Positions 26,674-35,945 of a stretch of DNA of 64,000 nucleotides are shown one piece after another. Source of the stretch: an uncultured Thermoguttaceae bacterium. GTDB taxonomy: Bacteria; Planctomycetota; Planctomycetia; Pirellulales; Thermoguttaceae. The number at the start of each line of letters is the position of its first letter. Position 1 is the stretch's first letter. A program made the translations under genes and the position numbers. Under the pieces are notes generated by a model, which did not search any database, was not told the origin of the DNA, and saw only the letters and a program-made list of their open reading frames with translations. The DNA is taken from NCBI GenBank assembly GCA_938084835.1, contig CALKER010000007.1, positions 372,001-436,000 on the forward strand, in the 5' to 3' direction.

Positions 26674-27276
26674 TTACAAAGATTGCCGCCCCTTCAGGGC
26701 ATCCGTGAGCATTTCTCGGTTTGCATGTTCGATCACACTGCCGGTGGTTAAGCCGCGAGCCAGTCGGGTGATGCGACCGGGCCAATCATTGAGCTCCTTC
26801 GCGATATATAGCGCCGTGCCGTCGCCTTCCACCGTTGGATTGGTTGCCATGATGATCTCTTCGAACCGCCCTTCACGAACACGACGGATGAGGGCGTCGA
26901 TCGTCAAATGCTCTGGACCGATCCCCTCCAGAGGGGCAATCCTCCCTAGCAGAACATGGTAGAGACCCCGGTACACACCGGTCTGTTCGATTGCAAAAAG
27001 ATCTCGGTGTTGCTCGACCACGCAGAGTAGCCGGCAATCCCGCCCCGGATCACTGCAGATGGAGCACAATTCACCCTCTGCTAAATTGTAGCAGATTCGG
27101 CAGTACCGGACGTCTTCTTTTACGCGGCGAATTGCCTCGGCTAAGCCGAGGGCTTCCTCCCGAGGAAGACGCAAAATATGGTAGGCAATCCGCTCTGCCG
27201 ACTTTTGCCCAATGCCCGGGAGTTTCTGCAATTGATCGATTAAATGTCGAATTGTCGGGCTTAATTCCCCACTCAT
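26674..27276 (-). CDS. recR: RecR, recombination mediator
   Basis: Acts with RecO/RecF to load RecA at gaps. The 200-residue protein shows the HhH region LIDQLQKLPGIGQKSAERIAYHIL (about 12-35) and the zinc finger CRICYNLAEGELCSIC (about 57-72). The Toprim domain starts LCVVEQHRDLFAIEQTGVY, and TNPTVEGDGTALYIA and the C-terminal GSVIEHANREMLTDAL follow. GGAGG lies just before the ATG. It is separated from its common partner genes dnaX and ybaB, with about 1 kb upstream empty. Confidence 0.97.
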   Translation of the reverse strand: MSGELSPTIRHLIDQLQKLPGIGQKSAERIAYHILRLPREEALGLAEAIRRVKEDVRYCRICYNLAEGELCSICSDPGRDCRLLCVVEQHRDLFAIEQTGVYRGLYHVLLGRIAPLEGIGPEHLTIDALIRRVREGRFEEIIMATNPTVEGDGTALYIAKELNDWPGRITRLARGLTTGSVIEHANREMLTDALKGRQSL

Positions 27277-28341
27277 GGCACCTCCGGGCGCAATTTTCGG
27301 TTAGGCTCAGGATAAAGGCGCCTCCACGACCTGATTCCGCAAAAGGGTAGGCACGCTACAACTATCCGTCCCAGAACTTTGCCCCGGGTAGACAATCTCC
27401 TTCTTCGCCTTATCGATGTCCCCGGGGAGGATGATCCCCTAAAAAGTACGATAATTTCTCCCCTTATAGAGAGGGTTTTAATTCTCTAAAGTTAGTATCG
27501 TACCCCCAATTAGTCGGGTGATAGCCGCAAACTTTCCATGCCTTTTGCTGCACCCCACGGGGCGCGGGTCATTTGGGAACTACCGGGCGGTTACTTCGGC
27601 CGTCGGTTAATTCGTAGGTGCCGCATTAACCCTTCGCCTCGATCTCGGCCGGCACAACCTCCCCGACGTGAAAGGTGCGGAACCTTTATCGTGCGGATAA
27701 TCTATCCCTGCGTTGCCTATTCCAATCGAATGGGGCATTGTTTGCCCTCCCCGGTCTACCTTCCTTCCTCCCTCCCAAATCCGTGCCGAAAAAATCACTT
27801 AGGTTGGTACGTCTTCTGTAAACATCGTTCGTGCTTTTCCGATTTTCCTGCGGCGATGAGCCGGAGTGAAGGGCGGGCTAGAATAACCCGCGCGAACCTG
27901 CCGCGAATTGAGCCTCTCTGAGGCCGAAAGAGGCAATCTCGAGCGGCTTACGGCTTACAGGGTTGGCGGGAGTGGTCTGGGAAGAGCTCGGGAAAAGCTT
28001 TGCCGGCAAACCTCGGCAAAACGCGTAGCTTTGAAATTCCGGGATGGACGTAAGTCGAGGGGCTATCTTTTTGGCCAGCACTTCTTCTCGCAGGCAAGAG
28101 TGTCCCGGTGTTTGGCATCCAAGAAGGGGCCCGCGGCATCGATCCCAATTTTACAACCGGTTCGTGAAGACGGGAGGGTCGGGCGAAATGTGTTGCGGTC
28201 CGCCTCTGAACCAGTTTGGTAGCGGGGGGACTTGTCGCGCTGGCTTGGCACGGCCTGCTGGGGAAAAATGTTGCAAGATCCTGGGGCCTAATTAATCAAG
28301 CGTCAATCCGCGGCTTTGTGTGAGCATCGGGAGAAAGTCCA
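27277..28341. other. Divergent gene-free stretch, 1065 bases, with inverted repeat
   Basis: Between recR (minus) and larA (plus). At 27446-27453 GTACGATA and at 27496-27503 TATCGTAC form an exact 8-base inverted repeat enclosing an AT-rich 42-base loop. This is unlike the GC-rich surroundings and suggests a small mobile remnant or a structured transcript. The rest shows no gene; frames of 60-127 codons are not convincing. Confidence 0.45.
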
Positions 28342-29628
28342 ATGGAGGTGCAACTAGATTACGGTCGCCATGGGCTAACGGTGCGTTTGCCGGAGGCCAA
28401 TGTAGTGAAAGTGCTCTGTTATCGGCCAGCACAGCCGCTTGTCGATCTTCAAGTTGCTGTGCGGGAAAAGCTTTTGTCTCCTGTGGGGACCCCACCGCTG
28501 CCCGAGCTTGCCCAGGGCAAAAGCTCCGCTTGTGTGGCCATTTGCGACATCACCCGGCCGGTGCCTAACGAGCTCATTCTTTCGGAGCTTTTACCCCATC
28601 TTGAGCGTGCAGGGCTTTCCCGTGATAGGATCGTGGTTTTGGTAGCCACCGGGCTTCATCGGCCCAATCTGGGCCACGAACTTGTGGAGATTGCCGGCGC
28701 GAGCATCGTGGGGAAATACCGCATTGAGAACCACCACGGGGAGAATTTGGAAGAACATGTCTTCTTGGGCGAAACGCCCCGGGGTGTTCCGATGTGGATA
28801 GATCGTCGATGGGTGGAAGCAGATTTAAAGATTGCCGTGGGCCTAATCGAGCCGCACTTCATGGCCGGTTACTCCGGAGGCCGGAAATTGATCTGCCCCG
28901 GCTTGGCGGGCTTGCCTACTATTCGCGAGTGGCATTCTCCGCGATTCTTGGAGCATCCACATGCTCGCAGTGGCATGCTGGACGGAAATCCGGTACACCT
29001 GGAAAATACTTGGATTGCCAAGCAGGCCGGCTGCGATTTCACGGTCAATGTGGTGCTTGATGAAAAGCGTCGCCTCGTCGACGTGCAAGCAGGGGAGATG
29101 GAAGAAGCTTTCCATGCCGGGGTAGCTGTTGTAGACACCATGGTTCGAGACAGCGTTCCCGAGCCTGTTGACATTGTGATCACAACGGCTGCCGGGTACC
29201 CCTTAGATGCCACTTTCTACCAGTCGGTTAAAGGCATGGTGGCGGCCGAGCCGTTGGTCAAGCCCGGAGGTACCATTATCTTGGCCGCCGCGCTTTCCGA
29301 AGGCGTTGGGAGCCCGGATTTTACTCGGATTTTCGAGGAAAATCGGTCGCTGGAGGAGTTCTTGGAAAAAATTTCCTCCCCCGATTACTTTCGAATTGAT
29401 CAGTGGCAGCTGGAGCTGATGGCAAGGGTGGCGCGGAAGGCGCGAATCGTGGTGGTTTCGGACGGCTTACCTGCGGAGTACCTGCGCAGGCTTTTTGTGG
29501 AGCCGGCTGCCTCGGTGGAAGAAGCCGTCGTCGATTGTTTGGACCGGTATGGTCCACATGCCACCATTGCGGTGATGCCTAAAGGTCCGTATCTTGTTGC
29601 CGAGGTGGCAAGTGCCACTGAAGCTTAG
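28342..29628 (+). CDS. larA: LarA-family protein (nickel-pincer lactate racemase type)
   Basis: A 428-residue member of the LarA superfamily, enzymes that use a nickel-pincer nucleotide covalently bound to a lysine for racemisation or epimerisation of 2-hydroxy acids. Seen: CDITRPVPNELIL (near 73-85), GLHRPN with a conserved His, and the cofactor region EPHFMAGYSGGRKLICPG containing the likely anchoring Lys. HSPRFLEHPHAR follows, and the C-terminal domain has GYPLDATFYQSVKGM. GGAG is eight bases before the ATG. The cofactor genes larB, larC and larE are not in the window, so the cofactor must be made elsewhere. Its substrate may not be lactate, since the family is broad. Confidence 0.88.
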   Translation: MEVQLDYGRHGLTVRLPEANVVKVLCYRPAQPLVDLQVAVREKLLSPVGTPPLPELAQGKSSACVAICDITRPVPNELILSELLPHLERAGLSRDRIVVLVATGLHRPNLGHELVEIAGASIVGKYRIENHHGENLEEHVFLGETPRGVPMWIDRRWVEADLKIAVGLIEPHFMAGYSGGRKLICPGLAGLPTIREWHSPRFLEHPHARSGMLDGNPVHLENTWIAKQAGCDFTVNVVLDEKRRLVDVQAGEMEEAFHAGVAVVDTMVRDSVPEPVDIVITTAAGYPLDATFYQSVKGMVAAEPLVKPGGTIILAAALSEGVGSPDFTRIFEENRSLEEFLEKISSPDYFRIDQWQLELMARVARKARIVVVSDGLPAEYLRRLFVEPAASVEEAVVDCLDRYGPHATIAVMPKGPYLVAEVASATEA

Positions 29629-29926
29629 GAAATTTTTCTGGCCCTTCTAGATCCGCTGAACGTGAGGTGTCGACGAAAAACAAAAGTTGTAGTGGTGACT
29701 ATACAAACCTCGTCCCACTGCGGAAAAATGGCCACGAAGGTTTGGTAGTGGTTACACTCTTTGAGCGCGTTGCGTCCTCCGCTTGCGCCAGCGGCACATG
29801 ATCAAAATAGAGGAGCCGTTTAGTAGACGCCCCTTTAGCAAGCTACGCGGGCCGAGGTGAGTGTACCAACACCCGACTTACCGCGGATTCGCGGAGCTGT
29901 GGTTACGGTCAATCCACAGCCCATGT
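29629..29926. other. Short convergent intergenic region with imperfect hairpin
   Basis: Between the stops of larA (plus) and bpsA (minus). ACAAACCTCGT (about 29703-29713) and ACGAAGGTTTG (about 29735-29745) can pair with a single bulge, giving a possible shared terminator. No T-run follows. No gene seen. Confidence 0.35.
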
Positions 29927-30946
29927 TTACTCCAGAGTCATTGTGTAAGGAGTGGTGTAGAAGTTTCTACCGAATTGAACCCTGCCGGTGATCGGTCCTC
30001 TTGGAACCCGCGTGGTCACGGCCCGGCAAAAGCTACTTCGATACCAATAGTTCTGTTCCTCAGCCCGAGCCGGAAATGGTGCCTCGCGCACAAGTTTGGA
30101 GCGAGTCCACTTTTCTGGGTCGGAAAGTGAAGCATTTCGATATCGGCTAAATCCACGGAGAATATCCGTGAGCGCTAGGCCCGATTCGAGCAATAGTCGC
30201 TCAAACCGGTACCAGTAGCGGATGGGGCACTCTAGCTCGGTTAGGCCGAAGTAGACCACCCCAGGATGACGAAGCCCCGAAAGACCCCGGGAGAGCCACG
30301 CTGAAAAACCTTTGAGGGTTTCCACTGGGTCCATTAAAAACACATCGAACTGCCGCCGTAGCCCTTGGGGGAGAGGTTCCGCAACATTGTAAACAAAAGC
30401 TTCTATTGGAAGTTTCAACTGCGTGGCTGTCTGTTGAATGAACGTTATCACCCGGTCGTCGATGTCGGCAACAACAATCCGGCGTGGTAACCGCGTGAGG
30501 GCCGCGACCAGGGAGAATAGATCATCATCACCAAGGACGAGTATCTCCCGCTGGAACAGGTCTCCCCGCTCCCAAACAAAAGAAACTCGTCTGACGACAT
30601 CTTCCGGAATAATGGGTTCCTGGAAATAGTCGGTTGTAGGTTTGGGCGCGTGAGCGCTGAGTTTTCGGAGCTTTTGCTCCAGCGCGCGAAAATCGACCCT
30701 AAATGCCCGGGCAATCTCCTGGGGCAGCTTTGCCGTTTGTATCCTATTGTTGTGCCAAAGGAGCCACCCTTTTTGTTGTAACCGCCGGCAAGCAGCATAA
30801 ATATCGCGGATTGTTCCGTCAACAGTTGATAAAAGCTCCCAGAGCGTGCGCGGGTGGGAGGAAGCGGTACGAAGGATCTGAAATTCCAGGGCGTCTAGCG
30901 AGCGATCACCCTCTTGGTAACCTGTTGCGGCTTGAGGTATTGACAT
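29927..30946 (-). CDS. bpsA: BpsA, N4-bis(aminopropyl)spermidine synthase (branched polyamines)
   Basis: Aminopropyltransferase of the DUF43/BpsA family, known from hyperthermophiles. It adds aminopropyl groups from decarboxylated AdoMet onto the internal nitrogen of spermidine, giving branched polyamines. Of 339 residues, about 20-75 look like a winged-helix domain. The methyltransferase-like catalytic domain has VLGDDDLFSLVAAL (GDDD motif, about 142-155), IVVADIDDRVITFI and FLMDPVETLKGFSAWL; the last corresponds to the DPPET motif with Val for the second Pro. Its ATG (30946) lies inside the speD 3' end with a 52-base overlap, so the two are tightly coupled. Found mostly in thermophiles, which fits a thermophilic host. 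Confidence 0.88.
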   Translation of the reverse strand: MSIPQAATGYQEGDRSLDALEFQILRTASSHPRTLWELLSTVDGTIRDIYAACRRLQQKGWLLWHNNRIQTAKLPQEIARAFRVDFRALEQKLRKLSAHAPKPTTDYFQEPIIPEDVVRRVSFVWERGDLFQREILVLGDDDLFSLVAALTRLPRRIVVADIDDRVITFIQQTATQLKLPIEAFVYNVAEPLPQGLRRQFDVFLMDPVETLKGFSAWLSRGLSGLRHPGVVYFGLTELECPIRYWYRFERLLLESGLALTDILRGFSRYRNASLSDPEKWTRSKLVREAPFPARAEEQNYWYRSSFCRAVTTRVPRGPITGRVQFGRNFYTTPYTMTLE

Positions 30947-31230
30947 AGGAGATCAAAGGCTTTGATGGCGTTTCCTTCTTCGCCGCAGGTAAACACATCG
31001 GCGGCGACAAGGCCTTTTTCCGGCCAAGTGTGCAGGCTGAAGTGGGATTCGGCCAAGACCATTACGCCCGTTACGCCCTCCGGCTCGAACTGGTGGAATT
31101 TCTCGCCCACTACACGGAAATTGGCTTGCTGGGCGATGTTTTGCATGAGGGAACGGACGGAGTCCACGTGACGGAGAAGCTCGGGCGAGCAACCGTAAAG
31201 TTCACCAAGGACGTGGGTTCCCACTGCCAT
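30895..31230 (-). CDS. speD: S-adenosylmethionine decarboxylase proenzyme
   Basis: Pyruvoyl enzyme that supplies decarboxylated AdoMet as aminopropyl donor for polyamines. The 111-residue size fits the short bacterial/archaeal class (SpeH type). The self-cleavage site is in AESHFSLHTWPE with Ser62, and the processing and catalytic residues His67 and Cys82 (FTCGEE) match the Thermotoga enzyme (Ser63, His68, Cys83). GGGAGG lies six bases before the ATG. It directly precedes and overlaps bpsA, forming a two-gene unit in which the donor is used by the branched-chain synthase. No speE, speA or speB is in the window. Confidence 0.96.
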   Translation of the reverse strand: MAVGTHVLGELYGCSPELLRHVDSVRSLMQNIAQQANFRVVGEKFHQFEPEGVTGVMVLAESHFSLHTWPEKGLVAADVFTCGEEGNAIKAFDLLCQYLKPQQVTKRVIAR

Positions 31231-31949
31231 AGCCGGCCTCCCTATTTCAGGTCCGAAGACTTACCCGAAACGGGATAACTTCTTTCGCGACACCAGGCGA
31301 AAATCGACCCGGTGCACCAGCTTCCCGCCCCGGAGAACCGCTACTACGGTGTGGACGGTAGCCGGTTTAAGGCTTTAGCCGGCCAGACGGCCGTTTGGGA
31401 TTGGTTCCACACCGCTACGAGGTGGTTCTTCCGGAGCCCCCCAAACGAACCTGGGAACCAAGTTGAAATTGTTACATCGAGGCAAGGAGAAAAACGCCTC
31501 ATGCTATTTATCGTATCTGCCCCAGTAAGGTTCGAAAAGACCCCTGGGAAAATTTGCCTACCTTGACGCCCATCGGCTATCCACCAAGTCATTTGTGGGA
31601 AAACAGTTTCCACCCGCGCACAGCCGAAAAGCGACATCGCCGTCACGGCGTGTCATCACCGCGGGGAGTTTCCACCCGCTCAGGGCCGGAAGAGTAATGC
31701 AAGAGCAACCTACCCACCTGCAGGCGGGCTCATCGTTTTTGACCAAAGTCGGCACTAAACGAACGGGAAAACCCCATTCGCCCCCCGATTATTGGGCCTC
31801 TGGGAGTTTTTAAATTAAATTGGCTCATAAGAGGGGTAACTGGGGAAAACTGTAAGGCCAGAGGCTGGGCAATGCTCGAGACTCGGAGTGGGAAATCGGA
31901 TTCGGCTAAATAGCTTTCGCGATGGATAACTCGGAGAAGTTCCCGCATT
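31231..31949. other. Gene-free stretch, 719 bases
   Basis: Between the speD start and the YchF-like 3' end, both on the minus strand; presumably holds the speD-bpsA promoter. AGTTTCCACCCGC occurs twice in direct orientation at 31605-31617 and 31667-31679, 62 bases apart. No gene or regulatory RNA known to me was found. Confidence 0.45.
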
Positions 31950-32981
31950 TCACGAGGAAAAGCGAATGTAGATAACATCATCGTCCTGCACTACATAATC
32001 TTTTGGCTCATGCCGGAGTAAATGTTGAGCGCGGACTTCTCGTTCCCCACCGAGCCGCACCAAGTCACGGACGGTCATGACTTCGGCCCTGATAAAACCT
32101 CGAGCCATGTCGGAATGAATCGTGTCGGCTGCCTCAATTGCCGTTCCCCCTTTGCGTAAAAGCCATGCCCGGACTTCTTTGGGACTGACGGTAAAAAACG
32201 TCAGCCAGCCGGCAGCGTCGATCATCTGACGGAGGATTTTATCCCGCAGGTCGGGTTCTAAAGCATATGCGGCAGCCATCTCGGCGCGATCTTCGGGGGA
32301 AAGTTGGCTCAATTCAAGTTCCAGAGCGGCCGGCGCAGCCACCACGGGGATACCGGGGGGGAGGCCATCTATCCAGGCGGGCGGCACCTCCACAGTTTCG
32401 CGGGTGTTGAAAAAGACCATTCGTGGCTTTTCTGTCAGGAGTCGAAAAGCCCTGGTGGCCCGGAGCTGGTCTTCGCTCATTTCCGAATGGCGGAGAGGTC
32501 GACCACTCTCCATCGCTGCCAATACCTCCTGGAGCGCTCGGAGCTCGTGCTGGAGGCTGTCATGCTCCTGGCGTGGCAGGGGTTTCTTAAGCGAAGCTTC
32601 CACCCGGCTGATTCGGCCGGTCACGACCTCCATATCAGCCAACAGCAGATCCTCCTCGAACGACCGCCAGTCCAAGGCCGGATCGCATCCGTCGAAGGCC
32701 GCCACCACAAGCACCAAACAGTCGGCCTCACGAATGACCGCCAGTTTGGCGGCGTTGCCCTGATGGGAGCGAGAAAGCCCGGGGGTATCGACTAACTCCA
32801 GGGAGGCGGGCGTAACCTTTTTCGGTTGATAAAGCTCGCGCAGTTGTTCTAGCCGAGGTTCCGGGATGGGCACACTCACCACCTGTCCAAGATGTGCCGA
32901 GGGATCGGGCGGACACCCACTCAGCCAGTGAAAGAGCGTGCTTTTGCCCGAGCCCTGGTAACCAACAAGTCCCACCTTCAT
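31950..32981 (-). CDS. YchF/Obg-like GTPase-family protein with TGS domain
   Basis: A 343-residue P-loop protein. G1 is GYQGSGKST (8-16), G3 is DTPGL (about 65-69), and in the G4 position NTRE takes the place of NKxD, as in YchF proteins, which prefer ATP over GTP. A coiled-coil helical region lies at about 120-170. The C-terminal TGS/DUF933 domain has GWLTFFTVSPKEVRAWLLRKG, IHSDMARGFIRAEVM and VQDDDVIYIRF. Compared with canonical YchF (about 363 residues) the P-loop is GYQGSGKST, not GLPNVGKST. It is therefore a divergent paralogue and could be a lineage-specific version. Canonical YchF binds ribosomes. GGGAG precedes the ATG. It is monocistronic. Confidence 0.85.
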   Translation of the reverse strand: MKVGLVGYQGSGKSTLFHWLSGCPPDPSAHLGQVVSVPIPEPRLEQLRELYQPKKVTPASLELVDTPGLSRSHQGNAAKLAVIREADCLVLVVAAFDGCDPALDWRSFEEDLLLADMEVVTGRISRVEASLKKPLPRQEHDSLQHELRALQEVLAAMESGRPLRHSEMSEDQLRATRAFRLLTEKPRMVFFNTRETVEVPPAWIDGLPPGIPVVAAPAALELELSQLSPEDRAEMAAAYALEPDLRDKILRQMIDAAGWLTFFTVSPKEVRAWLLRKGGTAIEAADTIHSDMARGFIRAEVMTVRDLVRLGGEREVRAQHLLRHEPKDYVVQDDDVIYIRFSS

Positions 32982-34072
32982 CGATTCTCTCCCAAAATAG
33001 AACTAGCTTGATAGAAATACTGACGTATTTTGATAGATCGGGGAGCCTATCCTCCGTCCTCGTCGCCTTCCGGGAAAAAAGATGATTGAGCTTGCCTTTA
33101 ACCATTTTTTGGCTTCTATCGCGTTTGGTGCGTGGCTAAGGCATTTTTAGGAGACTCGTTAATCTTAAATCGCGGGGATCTAAGGATCCTGGTGCCGCGA
33201 ATGAGAGCGTCCCCACTAATCAGCGTCCCCATTGATCTGAATGTACCTATGGATATTGCCGGAAGCTTCCCCCGGAGATCCCGCAAAAGCAAGGTCCCTG
33301 ACCCTAATCTTGTTGTTCGTGCTGCCAAGCTGCGCCGGAGAACAGGGGAATCACAGGTCCGAGCTAGCTGGAGATTCCGTTGAGCTGGGGTTTTTCTATG
33401 GGATATTTTCAAGCGGTTCCTCTAAAACTTCGTAAAAGCCTCGCGTGATTGGTTTTGGTTGACGAGCACACGGCTGCATTTCGCGGGCACTGCCCGCACC
33501 GATTAGGCGCGCGACCCGTCAGAAGGGTCTAAGGACCAGACAACGAGGTGAGTGCCCCTGGCCATGCGGTCATTCTGCCTTACGTGGTAAGTCGAAAGCC
33601 ATAAAATTTCCCGTCGCCCGAGAAGCCATTTCGAAGCACTCGGTCTCCCGATAAAATGTGCAAATTCTCAGCTGAGCCGGGCGAAAGGAGCCGAAGTCGG
33701 CACAAGCGGGCCCGATTTGCTTAGGGATGAGGGTTTCCTTACGTGTGGGGAGATTATCTCTTGGTGCGGCGGTCAAAAAGGTCCCTCTTGTGCTGGGTTA
33801 GTGGCGGTGTTTGCTTTTCGGTGACTCGCTTCGGTGCGAGGCTGCGTCTTTCGAGGGCGAATCTGCTTTCCGTCTCCGGGGCTGAAGGGACTTGCCTAAA
33901 CCAGTGCCGCCGGGAGTCACACCGGCTTGGGAAGGCGGCAGGGTCTTTGGGGGAGTGTTCCCAGGGAGCCTTTTAGCGAGGCGGCTTCGAGTGAATAGTG
34001 TTGGGAGAGGAATTCAATTCTGGGTAGTGCTATCACGCTTTGGACGAGTGTTTGACGGAAAGGAGCGGCACG
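32982..34072. other. Divergent gene-free stretch, 1091 bases, structured near aspS
   Basis: No gene seen. The last 250 bases before aspS can form hairpins: CTCGC-TTCGGT-GCGAG at 33825-33840, and a GCCGCC/GGCGGC stem at 33906-33911 and 33934-33939. A structured 5' leader for aspS is possible. It matches no riboswitch I know. Confidence 0.4.
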
Positions 34073-35836
34073 TTGTATCGCACTCATACTTGCGGCGAAC
34101 TTCGACCGACTCACATCGGGCAGCGGGTTTCATTAGCTGGCTGGGTGGATAGTTATCGTGACCACAAGGGGGTGCTTTTTGTGGACCTCCGCGACCGTTA
34201 TGGGAAGACGCAGGTGGTTTTTTCGCCGGAGAACGGTGAGTCGATCATGGCGGTGGCCAAAATGATTCGGCCGGAAGATGTGGTCGCAGTGACGGGCCTG
34301 GTGGTCCGCCGGCCTGAGGGAACGGAAAACCCCAAGCTCCAAACCGGCGATATTGAGGTCCGGGTAGAAGAGGTACGGGTGCTCAACAAGAGCCTTACGC
34401 CCCCGTTTCATCCGTCGGCCAAGGATCTCCCGGGGGAGGAAGTGCGCCTGAAATACCGCTACATTGATCTTCGACGGCCGGAGATGCAGCAAACCCTGAT
34501 CCTCCGGCATCGGATGGTTAAGATCATGCGCGACTACTTCGACGAATTGGGTTTCATTGAAATAGAAACCCCAATTTTGGCCAAAAGCACGCCAGAAGGG
34601 GCTCGCGATTATTTGGTGCCAAGTCGCATTCAGCCGGGAAGTTTTTATGCGTTGCCTCAATCGCCGCAATTATTTAAACAAATCCTCATGGTGGCTGGCT
34701 TCGATCGCTATGTACAAATTGCGCGGTGTTTCCGGGACGAAGACCTCCGGGCCGATCGCCAACCGGAGTTCACCCAGCTTGACCTGGAAATGTCTTTTGT
34801 CCAGGCTGAAGACGTGATGCAGGTGATCGACGGGCTTATCGCCCGATTGGCCAAGGACTTGTTGGGATTGGAGCTCTCCCTGCCTTTGCCCCGCCTTACC
34901 TATGACGAGGCCATGGAACGCTTTGGGCACGATGCGCCGGATCTGCGCTTCGGGATGGAGCTTGTGGACATAAGCGAGCTTGCATCGGCCACCGAGAACG
35001 AAGTGTTTCGGCAGACGGTGGCCCGGGGCGGAAGGGTTCGAGGTGTAACTGCTCCAGGGGCCGCCGCCGTTTTGACGCGGAAAACCCTGGAAGAACTGAG
35101 TGAATACGTAGTCCACGACTTCGGTGTGAAGGGCCTAAGCTGGATAAAAGTGGAATCGGATGGGCAATTGGTAGGGCCCGTAGGCAAGTATTTCGACGGA
35201 GACTTCCGAGCCAAGCTTTTGGAGGTTATGCAAGCTGGTGCGGGGGATATTATGTTTTTTGTGGCCGATCGGAAGGAAGCAGCCGGCAAGGCTCTTTACG
35301 GGTTACGCCGCCGATTAGGGGCGGAACTAAAGCTTTACGATCCCTCTCGCATGCACTTTTCGTGGGTGGTAGAATTTCCCATGTTTGAATTCGACGAAGC
35401 GGAGGGCCGGTGGACGGCCATGCACCATCCGTTTACGTCGCCTCGTCCCCAGGATATCCCTCTTTTGGACACGGATCCCGGTGCCTGTCGCGCTCAGGCA
35501 TACGACTTGGTTATCAACGGTTATGAAGCCGGGGGCGGCACGATCCGAATTCACGATCAAGCGCTACAACAAAAGGTCTTTCAGATTTTGGGAATCGATC
35601 AGGCTGCTGCTCGCGAGCGATTTGGCTTCCTTTTGGAGGCCCTTCAGTACGGAGCGCCGCCACACGGCGGCATCGCGCTCGGGGTCGACCGGTTGGTCAT
35701 GCTGTTTGCCGGTCGGGACAATATTCGCGATTGCATCGCTTTTCCCAAGACCCAACGGGCGGTAGACTTGATGACAGGGGCTCCCAGTCCGGTGGACCCC
35801 AAACAATTGCGCGAGCTGGGCATCCGCTTGTTGTAA
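34073..35836 (+). CDS. aspS: AspS, aspartyl-tRNA synthetase
   Basis: Class II synthetase charging tRNA-Asp; without AsnRS it may also charge tRNA-Asn. The 587-residue length is bacterial. Order: OB-fold anticodon domain (1-110, GQRVSLAGWVDSYRDHKGVLF), motif 1, and motif 2 (RYVQIARCFRDEDLRADRQPEFTQLD, in two parts). The bacterial GAD insertion (about 280-420) follows, then FSWVVEFPMFEF, HHPFTSP, and motif 3 GIALGVDRLVMLFAGRDNIRD. I take TTG at 34073 as start because AAGGAG is seven bases upstream. The next in-frame TTG at 34040 would add 11 residues before the family N-terminus LYRTHTCGELR. A long leader precedes it. Confidence 0.96.
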   Translation: MYRTHTCGELRPTHIGQRVSLAGWVDSYRDHKGVLFVDLRDRYGKTQVVFSPENGESIMAVAKMIRPEDVVAVTGLVVRRPEGTENPKLQTGDIEVRVEEVRVLNKSLTPPFHPSAKDLPGEEVRLKYRYIDLRRPEMQQTLILRHRMVKIMRDYFDELGFIEIETPILAKSTPEGARDYLVPSRIQPGSFYALPQSPQLFKQILMVAGFDRYVQIARCFRDEDLRADRQPEFTQLDLEMSFVQAEDVMQVIDGLIARLAKDLLGLELSLPLPRLTYDEAMERFGHDAPDLRFGMELVDISELASATENEVFRQTVARGGRVRGVTAPGAAAVLTRKTLEELSEYVVHDFGVKGLSWIKVESDGQLVGPVGKYFDGDFRAKLLEVMQAGAGDIMFFVADRKEAAGKALYGLRRRLGAELKLYDPSRMHFSWVVEFPMFEFDEAEGRWTAMHHPFTSPRPQDIPLLDTDPGACRAQAYDLVINGYEAGGGTIRIHDQALQQKVFQILGIDQAAARERFGFLLEALQYGAPPHGGIALGVDRLVMLFAGRDNIRDCIAFPKTQRAVDLMTGAPSPVDPKQLRELGIRLL

Positions 35837-35945
35837 GCCACCCGCTTCAACCGACTGTGTGGTTTCGTCGAAGAAGAAAGCCGGGGTGGGGGAAAGTTTG
35901 GAGCAGCCAGCCTCTCGTGAAGGGAAAGCACAAAAGGAGATGGGG

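Noticed and set aside
33880-33960. c-di-GMP or cobalamin riboswitch before aspS
   Set aside because: A CCTAAACCA word and GC hairpins recall these RNAs, but the other conserved blocks are missing and aspS is not a usual target.
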